Source of the DNA: Diphasiastrum complanatum
Taxonomy: Eukaryota; Streptophyta; Lycopodiopsida; Lycopodiales; Lycopodiaceae
Length of the DNA: 64,000 bases
Reading direction: 5' to 3'
Assembly (NCBI GenBank): GCA_029204225.1
Contig: CM055100.1
Coordinates: 63,967,067-64,031,066 of the forward strand
The translations under genes were made by a program, and so were the position numbers. Position 1 is the stretch's first letter. Each line of letters opens with the position of its first letter. Below the pieces are notes generated by a model that was not told the DNA's origin, made no database searches, and saw only the letters and a list, made by a program, of their open reading frames with translations. Shown here in pieces: positions 54,731 to 64,000 of this stretch.

Positions 54731-55660
54731 TTGTTAGGAAATAAATCCAAGTAAATCTACTAAAATCATCAATGAAAGTTATTGGATTTATCCAAATAAT
54801 CAATCTTCAATCTACATCCATTCATCTATCTAGTTCTATAGTTTTACTCATGTTTTTACACAGTCTAAAAAAAAAAACATGGGAATGGCTAACAGCTAGG
54901 TTCGCAACAAAGGGTATCGAAAGTGTTCGAACTATTGAATGTTAACATAACTTGTTTCCACTTGTTTTGAAGCTAATGATTTGCCCTAATGATTTTTAAA
55001 AGCCTAACTAAATAAGTGTCAGCGGTTAAGCTCCAATTGTGACCTGCAACCAAACAAATGTCTTCAATTTTCATTTGGATAAGCCTAAATGACATTCATA
55101 ACTAGTATAAATAGTCGATCACTTTAAAGGTTAACATTAGCTCTTTAGCATATTGATCCTAGAGATTAATATAGCGCATTGCTAGAAGTGCTTACTGCTT
55201 ATCAGCAAAAATGTCAGAAAGAGTCAATTAGATATTCCGAGATAGTTTTGAGTATGTGGTTGCATCCGCTATTATTTTGCACTCACAATTCTTAGTTGAT
55301 CATACAGTTTTATCACATTTAGTATTACATTTGAAATGATTAAATGTTTCTTTGTTCTATTTATAATTTGGCTATGTTCTCTTATAGTGTTGTTTTAACT
55401 CTCGAATACTTCAATACTTCTATATTTGATACAACAATGTTTATTCTTTTATGTTTGTCTACAAAATCAATCTAACGGATTCTAATAATTTTAAAGTTAG
55501 AATCACTTAGAATTTGAATGTGGCAATAGTTGTGATAGTTTTGTTTGAATTTATGATAGGCATAGTCATGCACTAGGAGAAGGATTATTCTAAAGAGCCC
55601 AATAGTACATCTACTAAATGCAACCATTTCTTGATCGGGCATCATTTCCTTCTTCCAACA
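54731..55660 (+). other. Spacer including probable copia D 5' LTR
   Basis: No coding motif. The right part must include the 5' LTR of copia D, ending CTTCCAACA at 55660 before the primer site. Its start cannot be placed because no 3' partner survives. Confidence 0.4.
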
Positions 55661-55671
55661 TGGTATCAAAG
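55661..55671 (+). other. Copia D primer-binding site
   Basis: TGGTATCAAAG, one mismatch from TGGTATCAGAG. Confidence 0.7.
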
Positions 55672-57756
55672 TATTTTCTATTGAATTCCAAATAAAGCGT
55701 TGCATGGTAACAATGTCTTGACATTATCAGATACTATTTTTTGATCTTAAGTCATCGATTAATCAACAAACTAACTTTCAACTGGATTCACAAAGCAAAG
55801 TTAGTCTCATTGTAGACAAAATAAATGGATCCAATTATCATCTGAGAAAATTTAAGATGAAGACCTTGCTAATTGCCAATGAGCTATGGGATGTTGTCAC
55901 AATAATCGAATTGAAGCTTGACGACGACACAACCGACTTCAATTGGAAATTGAAGGATGGTAAAGCTTTCATGCTAATCATTCTCAATGATCCAGATGGC
56001 CATGTATTTGAAGCTCAAACTTCGAAATAAGTATGGGACATCCTAAGTGCACTATCGTGACTTCTAAGTTGCATCTCAGAACAAAATTCTTCTCACTCAA
56101 GATTTCTAATGGTGATTCACTTCAAAATCACGTTAACCAATTTAAGAATCTCTTGTAGCAGAGGGCGGCTGTCAGATCAACTATCAACGATCAAGACACA
56201 ATCATGACATTGTTATTGAGTCTGTCACCTACATGTGAAAATTGGGGGATAATCATAACACACTCAGATTTAACTCTCTCGAGATTAATTGATATGTTGT
56301 TGTAGGAAGACAATCGAAGAAGCACAAACAGCTCTTTGAATTTAGTATCACATGCTCTATATGTAAACAAATGCACTAAACGTCAGAAGAAGAAAGGCCC
56401 AAAATAGTTTGTATTAAATTAGAACCCGACACAAAGTCAGGAGAAATTATCGAATCCACAGTCAAAGAAGATGATGTTATGTAAGTATTGCAAATGCACT
56501 AATCATGAGATTCAAGATTGCAGGATATTGAATGCGAAGAATGCCAACAACAAGTAGTCAGATCAACAAGAAAGTGTAGTTGTAGTTACATATCAATCCC
56601 CAATTCAAGACATGGATGAATGAGCATTTATGATCAGGGATCAAAAAGCGCAAGTCGATAATGCTTGGTTTCTAGATTCTGGAGTTACTCAACATATGAT
56701 CAATCGTCACAAACATTTCCAATCCTATACGCCTGACAATAAAGGAAAAAACTTTGTTCTTCTTGGCGACAATAATACACACACTATTGAAGATGAAGGC
56801 ACTGTAAGATTGAAGTTCTAGCATGACCAATTCAATTTACTATCAAATGTTCTATATGTACTTAAACTTTCAACAAATCTATTATCAGTAAGCAAAATTA
56901 TTGATTTAGGTCATAGGGTAGAATTTTAATCTAATCAATGTCAAATTGTCGATTGGATGAACAAGATCCTTGCACTTAGAAAGAGGCTTGGATACCTATA
57001 TAGACTGATTCATGGTTATTTTGACACAAGTCAAGCCTTGAATACTTCTGTTCTACTTGATCTCAATTATCTAGACAAGAAGATCGACCTCCATGCCTGT
57101 CATAGCCACATCATCAAAAAGCAGACTAGAATTTTTTTTAGATCGAGTCATAGGCATGTAGCAAAAGATGTTCTAGATTTTTCTCATTCAGATATATGTG
57201 GCATGATGCAAACTTTGTCGTTGTTTGGTGTAAAGTACTTTATTATCTTTATTGATGAACTTTTGAGAAGAACAATTGTTTATTTCATTGAGCAGAAATG
57301 GGAGGCTTTCAACCTTTTCAGATAATTCAAGGAGCATGCAAAACTCGAAATTGGTAAAATAATCAAAGCACTAAGGTCAAACAATGGGGGAGAATACATC
57401 TCAACCTCAATCGATTCAAGGAGTATTGCCTTATCAAAGACATAGAGCAAAAATATATTACTTTTTATTCACCTCAGTCGAATGGACTTGTTGAGAAAAA
57501 GAATCAAACCTTAGTCGAAGCGACTAAGTATATGCTTGCTCACACGACACTACCAAAATTATTCTTGGCTAAATTTTTTTCCACTCTAGCTTATATTCAA
57601 AACAGATGCTCAACTAAAGGGCTCTCAAACAAAACACCTTATGAGGTTTATACAAATTCCAAACCTTTACTATTAAACCTCAAAGTTTTATGATGTATTG
57701 TATATGCGCAGATACCACATGAGATCAGGAAGAAGCTTGACTCTCATAGTATCAAA
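55661..57756 (+). pseudogene. Copia D gag-integrase relic, truncated by copia C
   Basis: Gag starts around 55818 (VDKINGSNYHLRKFKMKTLL). The zinc knuckle LCKYCKCTNHEIQDC (about 56475) keeps all CCHC residues. Protease FLDSGVTQHMINRHKHF is at about 56670, and the spacer LLSVSKIIDLGHRVEF at about 56880. Integrase has SHSDICGMMQTL (about 57185), LRSNNGGEYIS (about 57373, Asp to Asn) and ends at HEIRKKLDSHSIKG (57717-57757). There the sequence changes abruptly into the truncated 5' LTR of copia C. RT and RNase H are absent. Many stops and frameshifts; older than copia C. Confidence 0.82.
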
Positions 57757-58217
57757 GGAAAATAGACCAAAAATGCCCAAAATGGAAAGTTTTGATCCAA
57801 GTGACAAGGCATCATCACACGTGTGAGATCTGATGCATGATCAGTACCTCGAGCTCCAAAAGTGTATATATAGAGGCTTATTTGGCCATAATCAATGTGA
57901 GACACCAATCTTGGTTTTAGAAGCAATTTTAAGTGATTCTCTTCATTTGTCTACATTTGTTTTGATTGTTTTGAGGTGCTATCAATGTGTACTTGATTTT
58001 CAGGTTGGAGTCCGTACTCAGACAGTGTTTCACACGTGTGAAACCAGAAAGTACACCTACCTTCAATTAATGATTGTTCTTGTTAGGATTTTGTGTCTAG
58101 AATTGATCTAGATTGATCTTAATCTCAAGTAGATTGATAAATCAAGTAATCTGACAACCAATCCCTCTTGAGGATCCGATTAGGATCCACTCTTGGTCTT
58201 TTTGTACTTTTTGCACA
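57757..58217 (+). repeat. Copia C 5' LTR (5'-truncated)
   Basis: Starts GGAAAATAGACC, ends TTTTTGCACA. Matches 63001-63480, except for a 19-20-bp deletion near 57802. Confidence 0.9.
57814..57872 (+). promoter_or_regulatory. Copia C LTR promoter: G-box palindrome and TATA box
   Basis: TCACACGTGTGA palindrome at 57814-57825 (contains the CACGTG G-box core) lies about 38 bp upstream of a TATA box, GTATATATAG, at 57863-57872. A second TCACACGTGTGA lies at 58031-58042. Transcription would start about 30 bp after the TATA box. Confidence 0.65.
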
Positions 58218-58229
58218 TGGTATCAGAGC
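58218..58229 (+). other. Copia C primer-binding site
   Basis: TGGTATCAGAGC, exact Met-initiator tRNA type, directly after the LTR. Confidence 0.92.
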
Positions 58230-58809
58230 CTAGTACAAGAGGTTTTGTTGAAATTGATAGGGTTAATCCAAATCAAAGCCAAAATTAGCAATTTTTTGGA
58301 AACTAGTCAAATTTTGTGTAGCGAGTTGGATTTGATAGCTATCCTCAAAAATTTTGGTCCAAATCTTGTTGTGGGCTCTAGGAACTCTTTTCACACGTGT
58401 GAGGCCATACAGCTCCGGTTTTGACTGAGAAATTTCAAAAATTCGTAGAATTTGACTCACATACCCAATTTGAGTAATTTTTAGTGCAAAATCAAGCATT
58501 TTCTATAGTGAATCTAATTCCTTGATTAGTTCTTGGATAAGATCAGCCAAAAAATTAAAATTGAAGTTTGAATTGGGTGCACTAATTGATCTTCTCTGAT
58601 TTCTTGAGTGTATGTTGAGGTTGAAATTGCTAAAAATCATAGATGGAGTGATTTTGCAAGTTTGAGACTAGAATCTAAATTTCCATCATTCTAGATTGGT
58701 TCATGAGTGATAGGATTGAGTCTATAAGCTTTCTAAATTGCTAGAAGACTTTAGGTCCAGATCTCTTAGAGAAACCATAAGAGTTTCTAGTGCTTTTTCA
58801 CATTAAAAA
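58230..58809 (+). other. Copia C leader
   Basis: Untranslated leader before the gag ATG at 58810; contains another TCACACGTGTGA at 58391-58402. Confidence 0.6.
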
Positions 58810-61800
58810 ATGGCATCAATGGGCGGTTTTTTGCTTGAAGCTAGTGAAAGACTTACATCCACTAATTATGCTACTTGGATAGTTCGAAGGGAGTCTTTCC
58901 TTGTACTTCACGATCTTTATGACATAGTACCTGAGGTGGAAGTAGAATCTCAAGGAGGAGTTGAGTTGGTTAAGTACAAAAAGAGATGTAGAGTTGCACT
59001 ACATTGCATAAAAATGAATGTAAGTAATGAACTTTTGAAAGAAATCTCATCTTGTACCACATCCAAAGAGGCATGGGATTCAGTGCCCAAAATTATGTCT
59101 TTAGGATCAAATCTTTGAATAAGGAGTTGTCTTCTATAGATGAGAAAATCAAAGATGATGAATTAATTTAAATCATTTTGAATGGATTAGGAGATGATTA
59201 TTCCAATCTTGTTCAAACCTTTGCTATTCAAGATTCACTTCCTAGTATTGAAAAACTTCAAAGTGTGCTTGTTAGTGAGGAGAGTAGAATGCTTCATATC
59301 AAAAGTAGGATGAGTTCCTTATCTTTGAATGATGGTGATGAAAAATCTAACTTTTCTTTGAAAGGCAAGAAGAAGAAGTTTCCATCCAAGAAGACTCAAG
59401 ACATGGAGATGGAGAACAAAGATGGAGCATAAAGTTCCAAAGGCAAGAGCAAGAAGGACAAGAAGAAGCTAAAGTGTTTCTTTTGTGAAAAAAATGGACA
59501 TTTTGCATCCGAGTGCTACAAGAAGAAGAATGCCCAAGAGAAGGACAATCAAGGCAATCTTGTGCTTGAGGAAGAGGAAGAAGGCAATCTATCTTTGATG
59601 GTATCCTCACCACAAACATCTAATCAAGAGGTGGATTGATAGTGGGGCAAGCTCTCACATGACTCACCAAAAAGACTACTTTTCTAATCTACTTTCTTAC
59701 AATAGTTCTAAGAGATTTATCTTCACTGCAAGTGATCAAGAATTTGAGATTGTAGGTGTTGGATCCATTCCTTTATGTCTAGAATCATCTAAAAAAGTAG
59801 ATCTAGACAATGTTCTTTATGTACCTTTAATTACAAAGAACTTGTTGAGTGTAGGACAACTTATGGATAGTGGATTAGATGTACATTTCAAGCATGGAGC
59901 ATGTTCTATCTTGAAAGATGAAAAATGTATTGCTAGTGGTTTCAAGCAAGGGAGGTTATTCAAATTGGATGCTAATGTGGTGGTTGGAAGTGTGAACATG
60001 GCAAGGGAGGAGATCACTCAAGTGGAATTATGGCACAAAATGTTAGGCCATCCTAACTACAAAGGTATGGAGACCATGGTGACAAAGGAGCTAGCAAGAG
60101 GACTTCCCAAAACCATATCTAAGTGTGATAAGCTTTGTGAAGCTTGTGGACTCTCCAAATCTCATAAGCTTCTTTTCAAGAGATATTTGATAAGATCTAA
60201 CTCTCCTCTTGACCTTATACACTCGGATGTTCATTCATTTTCACATGAATCAAATGGTGGAGCTCTTATGTATGTCACTTTTATTGATGATCAATCAAGA
60301 TACTCTTGGGTTTATCTCTTGTCTAAGAAAAGTGAAGTTTTTGAGTCCTTTGTAAAGTTCAAAACTCTTGTGGAAAAGCAACTTAATACTAGCTTGAAAG
60401 TATTAAGAAGTGATAATGGAGGAGAGTACATCTCCAATAGGATGAAAGAGTTTTGTGAAACTAATGGCATAAAGAGAGAGCTTACTTGTACATATACTCC
60501 ATAACAAAATGGAGTAGCTGAGAGAAAGAATAGGACACTATGTGAGTGTGCTAAAGCTATGAGATTAGATGCATCTCTTCCTATTTCATTTTGGGGAGAA
60601 GCTATTTTATGTGCAAACTTTCTTTGTAATAGAATGACTAATAGTGCCATTAAAGGACTTACACCTTATGAAGTATTGTTTGGCAAAAAGCCAAATCTTA
60701 GTGATTTAAAAGTTTTTGGATGTACTTGTTATGTACATATTCCTTTAGAAACAAGGAAAAAGGAAGCTACCACTTCTTTCAAAGGTATCTTTGTTGGTTA
60801 TAGTGAAAGTAAGAAAGCTTATAGGATATATGATCCTATTACAAAAAAAGTTGTTGCTAGTAGAGATGTACTTTTTGATGAATCTCTCCAAGCCAAAGGA
60901 AAGGTGACTTCCAACAACGCTCAACTTGTCAGCGATCATGCTATGGCCGAGGAGGAGCTTCATGAAGATGAAGACCAAGTGGAACCTACTCCAAGTCCAA
61001 GGGTGCCAAGAAGATCAACAAGGACAAGGATTGAGCCATCAAGGCTCACTTATAGTGACAAAGGGGAGCAAAGGGAAGATTCTCAACTACTCAACTCTTA
61101 TACTTTCTTGACTACTATGCTTGAATAACCAACTAGTTTTGAGGAAGCACATAAGTCTCAATATTGGAGGAAAGCTATGCAAGTAGAGTTTGATGCATTC
61201 ATGAAAAAACAAACTTGGAAACTTGTTGATTTACCTTATGGAAAGAAGCCTCTTAAATGAATATATAGATTAAAATATAATCAGGATGGTTCCATTCATA
61301 AGTATAAAGCTAGACTTGTAGCAAAAGGTTTTTTGCAAGTCAAAGGCATAGATTATGATGAAACCTTTGCACCTGTTGCAAAGCTTGTGACCATTAGATT
61401 GATCATATGTCTTGCAACTTCTTTCAAATGGGAGCTCTTCCAACTTGATGTGACAAATGCTTTCTTGAATGGATTCTTGGAAGAGGAAATCTACATGTGC
61501 CAACCCGAGGGCTTCATCAAAGATGGAGAAGAAGACAAGGTGTGTCTCTTGAAGAAGAGTCTTTATGGACTCAAGCAAGCACCAAGAGCATGGTACTCTA
61601 GGTTGCATTCCTATCTTATTTCCATTGGATTTGTTGTCAGTTCTTGTAAACCATCATTGTACTACAAATGTAATGATGGAAAGATCATTATCTTAATTCT
61701 ATATGTTGATGACATTATACTCACAGGAAATGATCTAGATGGCATCAAATGTAAAAGTTTCCTTGTCTAGTGAATTTAAGATGGTAGATCTAGGACTTCT

Positions 61801-62668
61801 TAAAGTTATACTTGAAATAGAAGTCACTAGAAGTAATGATTTTACCTTCATATGTCAATCTAAGTATGCTAGATCAATCTTAGCAAGATTTGGCATGATT
61901 GATTGTAAAGGAGTTGAAACTCCTATGGAACTAAGTGTAAAAGTTTCTAAGGAAAGTGATGAAGCATCCTTTGAGGACATCACTACCTATAGAATGCTTA
62001 TTGGTTCCTTGATATACTTAACCATCACTAGACCAGATCTTAGTTTTTGTGTTGGCAAGTTGAGTCAATACATGCAAAGTCCATTAATATGTCATTGGAA
62101 ATGAGAAAAAAGGGTGTTAAGGTACATCTCAGCTACAAAAGACTTTGGCATAGTTTATGAAAGGACTAATATTTGTTTGAGAGCATATTCGGACTCAAGT
62201 TTTGTAGGTGAAAAGATGGATAGAAGATCCATAAGTGCATTTGCTACATTCTTATATGGAGGAGCTATATCTTGGCTTTCCAAAAAGCAAGATAGCATCT
62301 CTCTTTCATCAACAGAATTTGAATATAAAGCTATGACAACAACAACAAAGGAGGTTCTTTGGCTTTAAAGGCTTTTGGAGGAGCTACATGTGATCAAGGA
62401 TGAAGACATTTCATGCATATATTGTGATAATCAAGCAGCTCAACAACTTGCAAACAATCCAATCTTCCATGCTCAAACAAAGCACATCGAGATTGCACAT
62501 CATTTCGTGAGGGAGAAAGTGCAAGCAAAGGAGATCAAGCTTATTCATGTTTCATCATCAGATTGCATTGCTTATATACTCACCAAGACATTGCCTAATG
62601 ATTCATTTATAAATTTAAGATTGGCTCTTGGAGTTATAGATAGATCTATGCTAGATTTACCAAGCTAG
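58810..62668 (+). pseudogene. Copia C gag-pol, lightly damaged
   Basis: Gag from ATG 58810 (MASMGGFLLEASERLTSTNY). Complete zinc knuckle CFFCEKNGHFASEC (about 59478). Protease WIDSGASSHMT (59632). Integrase with HHCC (WHKMLGHPNY, CDKLCEACG), HSDVHSF, LRSDNGGEY and NGVAERKN. GKKPNLSDLKVFGCTCYVHI and an acidic linker with PRRSTRTR follow. RT has KARLVAKGFLQVKGIDYDET, QLDVTNAFLNGFLEEEIYM, KSLYGLKQAPRAW and intact YVDD (61702-61713). RNase H has DSSFVGEKMDRRSISAFATF and YCDNQAAQ. Breaks are frameshifts near 59110, 59630 and 61740 and stops at 59169, 59430, 60502 (TAA in place of Gln in TPQQNG), 61126, 61258, 62102 and 62366. All catalytic motifs survive, so inactivation is recent. Confidence 0.9.
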
Positions 62669-62670
62669 AT

Positions 62671-62680
62671 TTTTGAGGAG
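62671..62680 (+). other. Copia C polypurine tract
   Basis: TTTTGAGGAG before the TGTGAAAAATG start of the 3' LTR. The fragment at 38788 has the same GAGGAGTGTGAAAAAT. Confidence 0.65.
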
Positions 62681-63480
62681 TGTGAAAAATGCAAAAATAA
62701 GCTTGGTAGAGGCCAAAAAACTTGTATATAGGATAGACACACATGTGGAGCCTGTTCCCACGTGTGAAACTAGTGTACTTTTCATGTACCATAATCATAT
62801 ATGTTGTACACATGATTTAATTCAAGTTCTAGTGGCTAAATGGCCAAAAACTAGTTTTCTAGAGATATGACACATGGCACCAATCTAATGATTGCATGAG
62901 CCAAATATTTTGAATAGGTGTCACATCCCATGTGTAGGAAATAGCTGAAGTAGGCAAGTTTTTGCTTCTAGAAGATTTCCATGAAGATCTCCATATAGTA
63001 GGAAAATAGACCGAAAATGTCCAAAATGAAAAGTTTTGATCCAAGTGTCAAATTGCATGATGGTGACAAGGCATCCTCACACGTGTGAGATCTAATGCAT
63101 GATCAGTACCTCGAGCTCCAAAAGTGTATATATAGAGGCTTATTTGGCCATAATCAGTGTGAGACACCAATCTTGGTTTTGAAAGCAATTTTGAGTGATT
63201 CTCTTCATTTGTCTACATTTGTTTTGATTGTTTTGGGGTGCTATCAATGTGTACTTGATTTTCAGGTTGGAGTCCGTACTCAGACAATGTTTCACACGTG
63301 TGAAACCAGAAAGTACACCTACCTTCAATTAATGATTGTTCTTGTTAGGATTTTGTGTCTAGAATTGATCTAGATTGATCTTAATCTCAAGTAGATCGAT
63401 AGATCAAGTAATCTGACAACCAATCTCTCTTGAGGATCAGATTAGGATCCACTCTTGGTCCTTTTTGTACTTTTTGCACA
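62681..63480 (+). repeat. Copia C 3' LTR
   Basis: 800 bp, TGTGAAAAATGC to TTTTTGCACA, so the ends are short inverse copies. Contains TCACACGTGTGA at 63077 and 63289 and a TATA box GTATATATAG at 63125-63134. Confidence 0.85.
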
Positions 63481-63709
63481 GTAGGCCTACCATAGGCTTG
63501 TATGGCAAGCCAACCGGGCTCTGCCACTTAGGCTTGAGTGGACCTAGAGCGAGAGAGATATAAGTGGGCTCGAAAGTTGCCCCGTGGAAGCCACACAGGC
63601 CTACCATGGGCTTGCGTGGCAGGCCACATAGGCATGACATAGGTTTGATGTATGTCACGCAAGCATGTTGCAGGATTACCAGATAATGTGGGCCTATGTG
63701 GTTTATGTG
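63481..63709. other. Spacer with AGGCCTACCATGGGCTTG-type repeats
   Basis: Two related blocks (AGGCCTACCATAGGCTTG-TGGCA near 63483 and AGGCCTACCATGGGCTTG-TGGCA near 63598) about 115 bp apart; no gene. Confidence 0.5.
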
Positions 63710-64000
63710 TGGGTTTGTATGTATGTGTGCATCTATATATGTGGGTCTATATAAATGTGTGTATGTGTGGGTGGTGTACGTCAATGTATGTATGTATGTG
63801 GGTGTGTATATATGCCAATGTATGTGTGTATATATGCGTATGTATGCATATGCATATGTATGTCTATATGTAACTGTGTGCATATGTACAAATATGTCTA
63901 TATATGTATATGTATGTATGTGTATGTATGAGATGTCATCCGTGTATGTATGTGTGTGTTTATGTATTCTTATGTATGCATGTAGGTGTGTGCGTGTAAG
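63710..64000. repeat. Degenerate (TATG)n/(TG)n microsatellite
   Basis: TATG, TGTA and TG units to the window edge; apparent reading frames are repeat artefacts. Confidence 0.9.

Larger units (their letters stand above)
57757..63480 (+). mobile_element. Copia C: best preserved Ty1/copia element
   Basis: 5.7 kb: truncated 5' LTR (57757-58217), primer site, long leader, gag-pol in standard order, polypurine tract and complete 3' LTR (62681-63480). The two LTRs are still very similar (about 3 changes in a sampled 50 bp), so insertion is relatively recent. The 5' LTR lacks about 320-340 bp at its start, where it meets copia D at a short GGAAAA microhomology. No target duplication can be shown. 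Confidence 0.88.

Noticed and set aside
54731-55660. Exact copia D 5' LTR coordinates
   Set aside because: Without a 3' partner only the right end (before the primer site) can be placed.
63652-63883. Frames rich in Tyr/Val/Cys/Met at the right edge
   Set aside because: Products of the TATG/TG microsatellite on both strands.
1-64000. Possible alternative genetic code, because many otherwise open frames have isolated TAG/TAA stops, some at Gln positions
   Set aside because: TGA also interrupts (61258, 22494), other stops sit at Lys or Glu positions, and the same genes carry frameshifts. This is ordinary transposon decay, with C-to-T changes expected from methylation.

Overview
The window is land-plant nuclear DNA made almost entirely of decayed, nested transposable elements. 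Evidence for a plant: Ty1/copia and Ty3/gypsy elements with the initiator-Met type primer site TGGTATCAGAGC, plant-type telomere-like TTTAGGG/CCCTAAA units, one exon resembling the start of plant PKHD-type 2-oxoglutarate/Fe(II) hydroxylases, and a fragment of a chloroplast chaperonin-60 beta gene. The species cannot be fixed from sequence alone; a large repeat-rich genome is likely. I see no rRNA, tRNA or CRISPR locus and no complete undamaged cellular gene.

Positions 1-17,000 are GC-rich and form a cluster of hAT DNA transposons. There are four BED-finger/DUF659 transposase copies: hAT-1 (minus, 244-3578), hAT-2 (plus, element 4285-9368, nearly intact, with terminal inverted repeats and an 8-bp target duplication), hAT-4 (plus, 10012-11902, only the 3' exons between about 90-bp inverted ends) and hAT-3 (minus, 14015-16544, 3' end lost). 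Among them lie short GACGCGTCC-rich non-autonomous elements (MITE-1 to MITE-4) with hAT-like ends, one carrying a perfect 8-bp duplication. All sit in TA or CATA microsatellites. Two element/flank junctions (9340-9619 and 9905-10113) are tandemly duplicated.

Positions 17,370-25,260 hold two adjacent LINE relics, the orphan hydroxylase exon (20,586-20,912, minus), small inverted repeats, an acidic Asp/Tyr-rich relic reading frame (22,011-22,856, minus), a 30-bp minisatellite and the Cpn60 fragment (24,500-24,662).

From 25,260 to 63,480 the DNA is AT-rich and dominated by LTR retrotransposons. These are copia A (26,192-30,946, plus), a Ty3/gypsy remnant with a duplicated RT segment (33,290-34,335), assorted LTR and copia fragments, and copia B (about 40,985-50,190, minus). 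Copia B carries two later insertions: a solo LTR (43,992-45,209, TSD GGGTC) and a non-coding LTR-type element (45,871-48,333, TSD GTTCG). Then come an internally deleted copia E (53,934-54,730, minus), copia D (55,661-57,756, plus) and the best preserved element, copia C (57,757-63,480, plus). Copia C has all domains in order and palindrome-rich LTRs. A LINE ORF1-like relic and a near-perfect 37-bp-arm hairpin lie at 36,171-36,772. The window ends in a TATG/TG-rich tract.

The elements do not form a pathway. The order of events can be read from which element interrupts which: copia B was hit twice, and hAT-2 landed in a microsatellite between two head-to-head MITEs. Nothing here looks like a wholly new biological system. 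The strongest candidates for new description are the TA-targeting MITE family, the duplicated transposon junctions, the 36.7-kb hairpin and the non-coding LTR element inside copia B.
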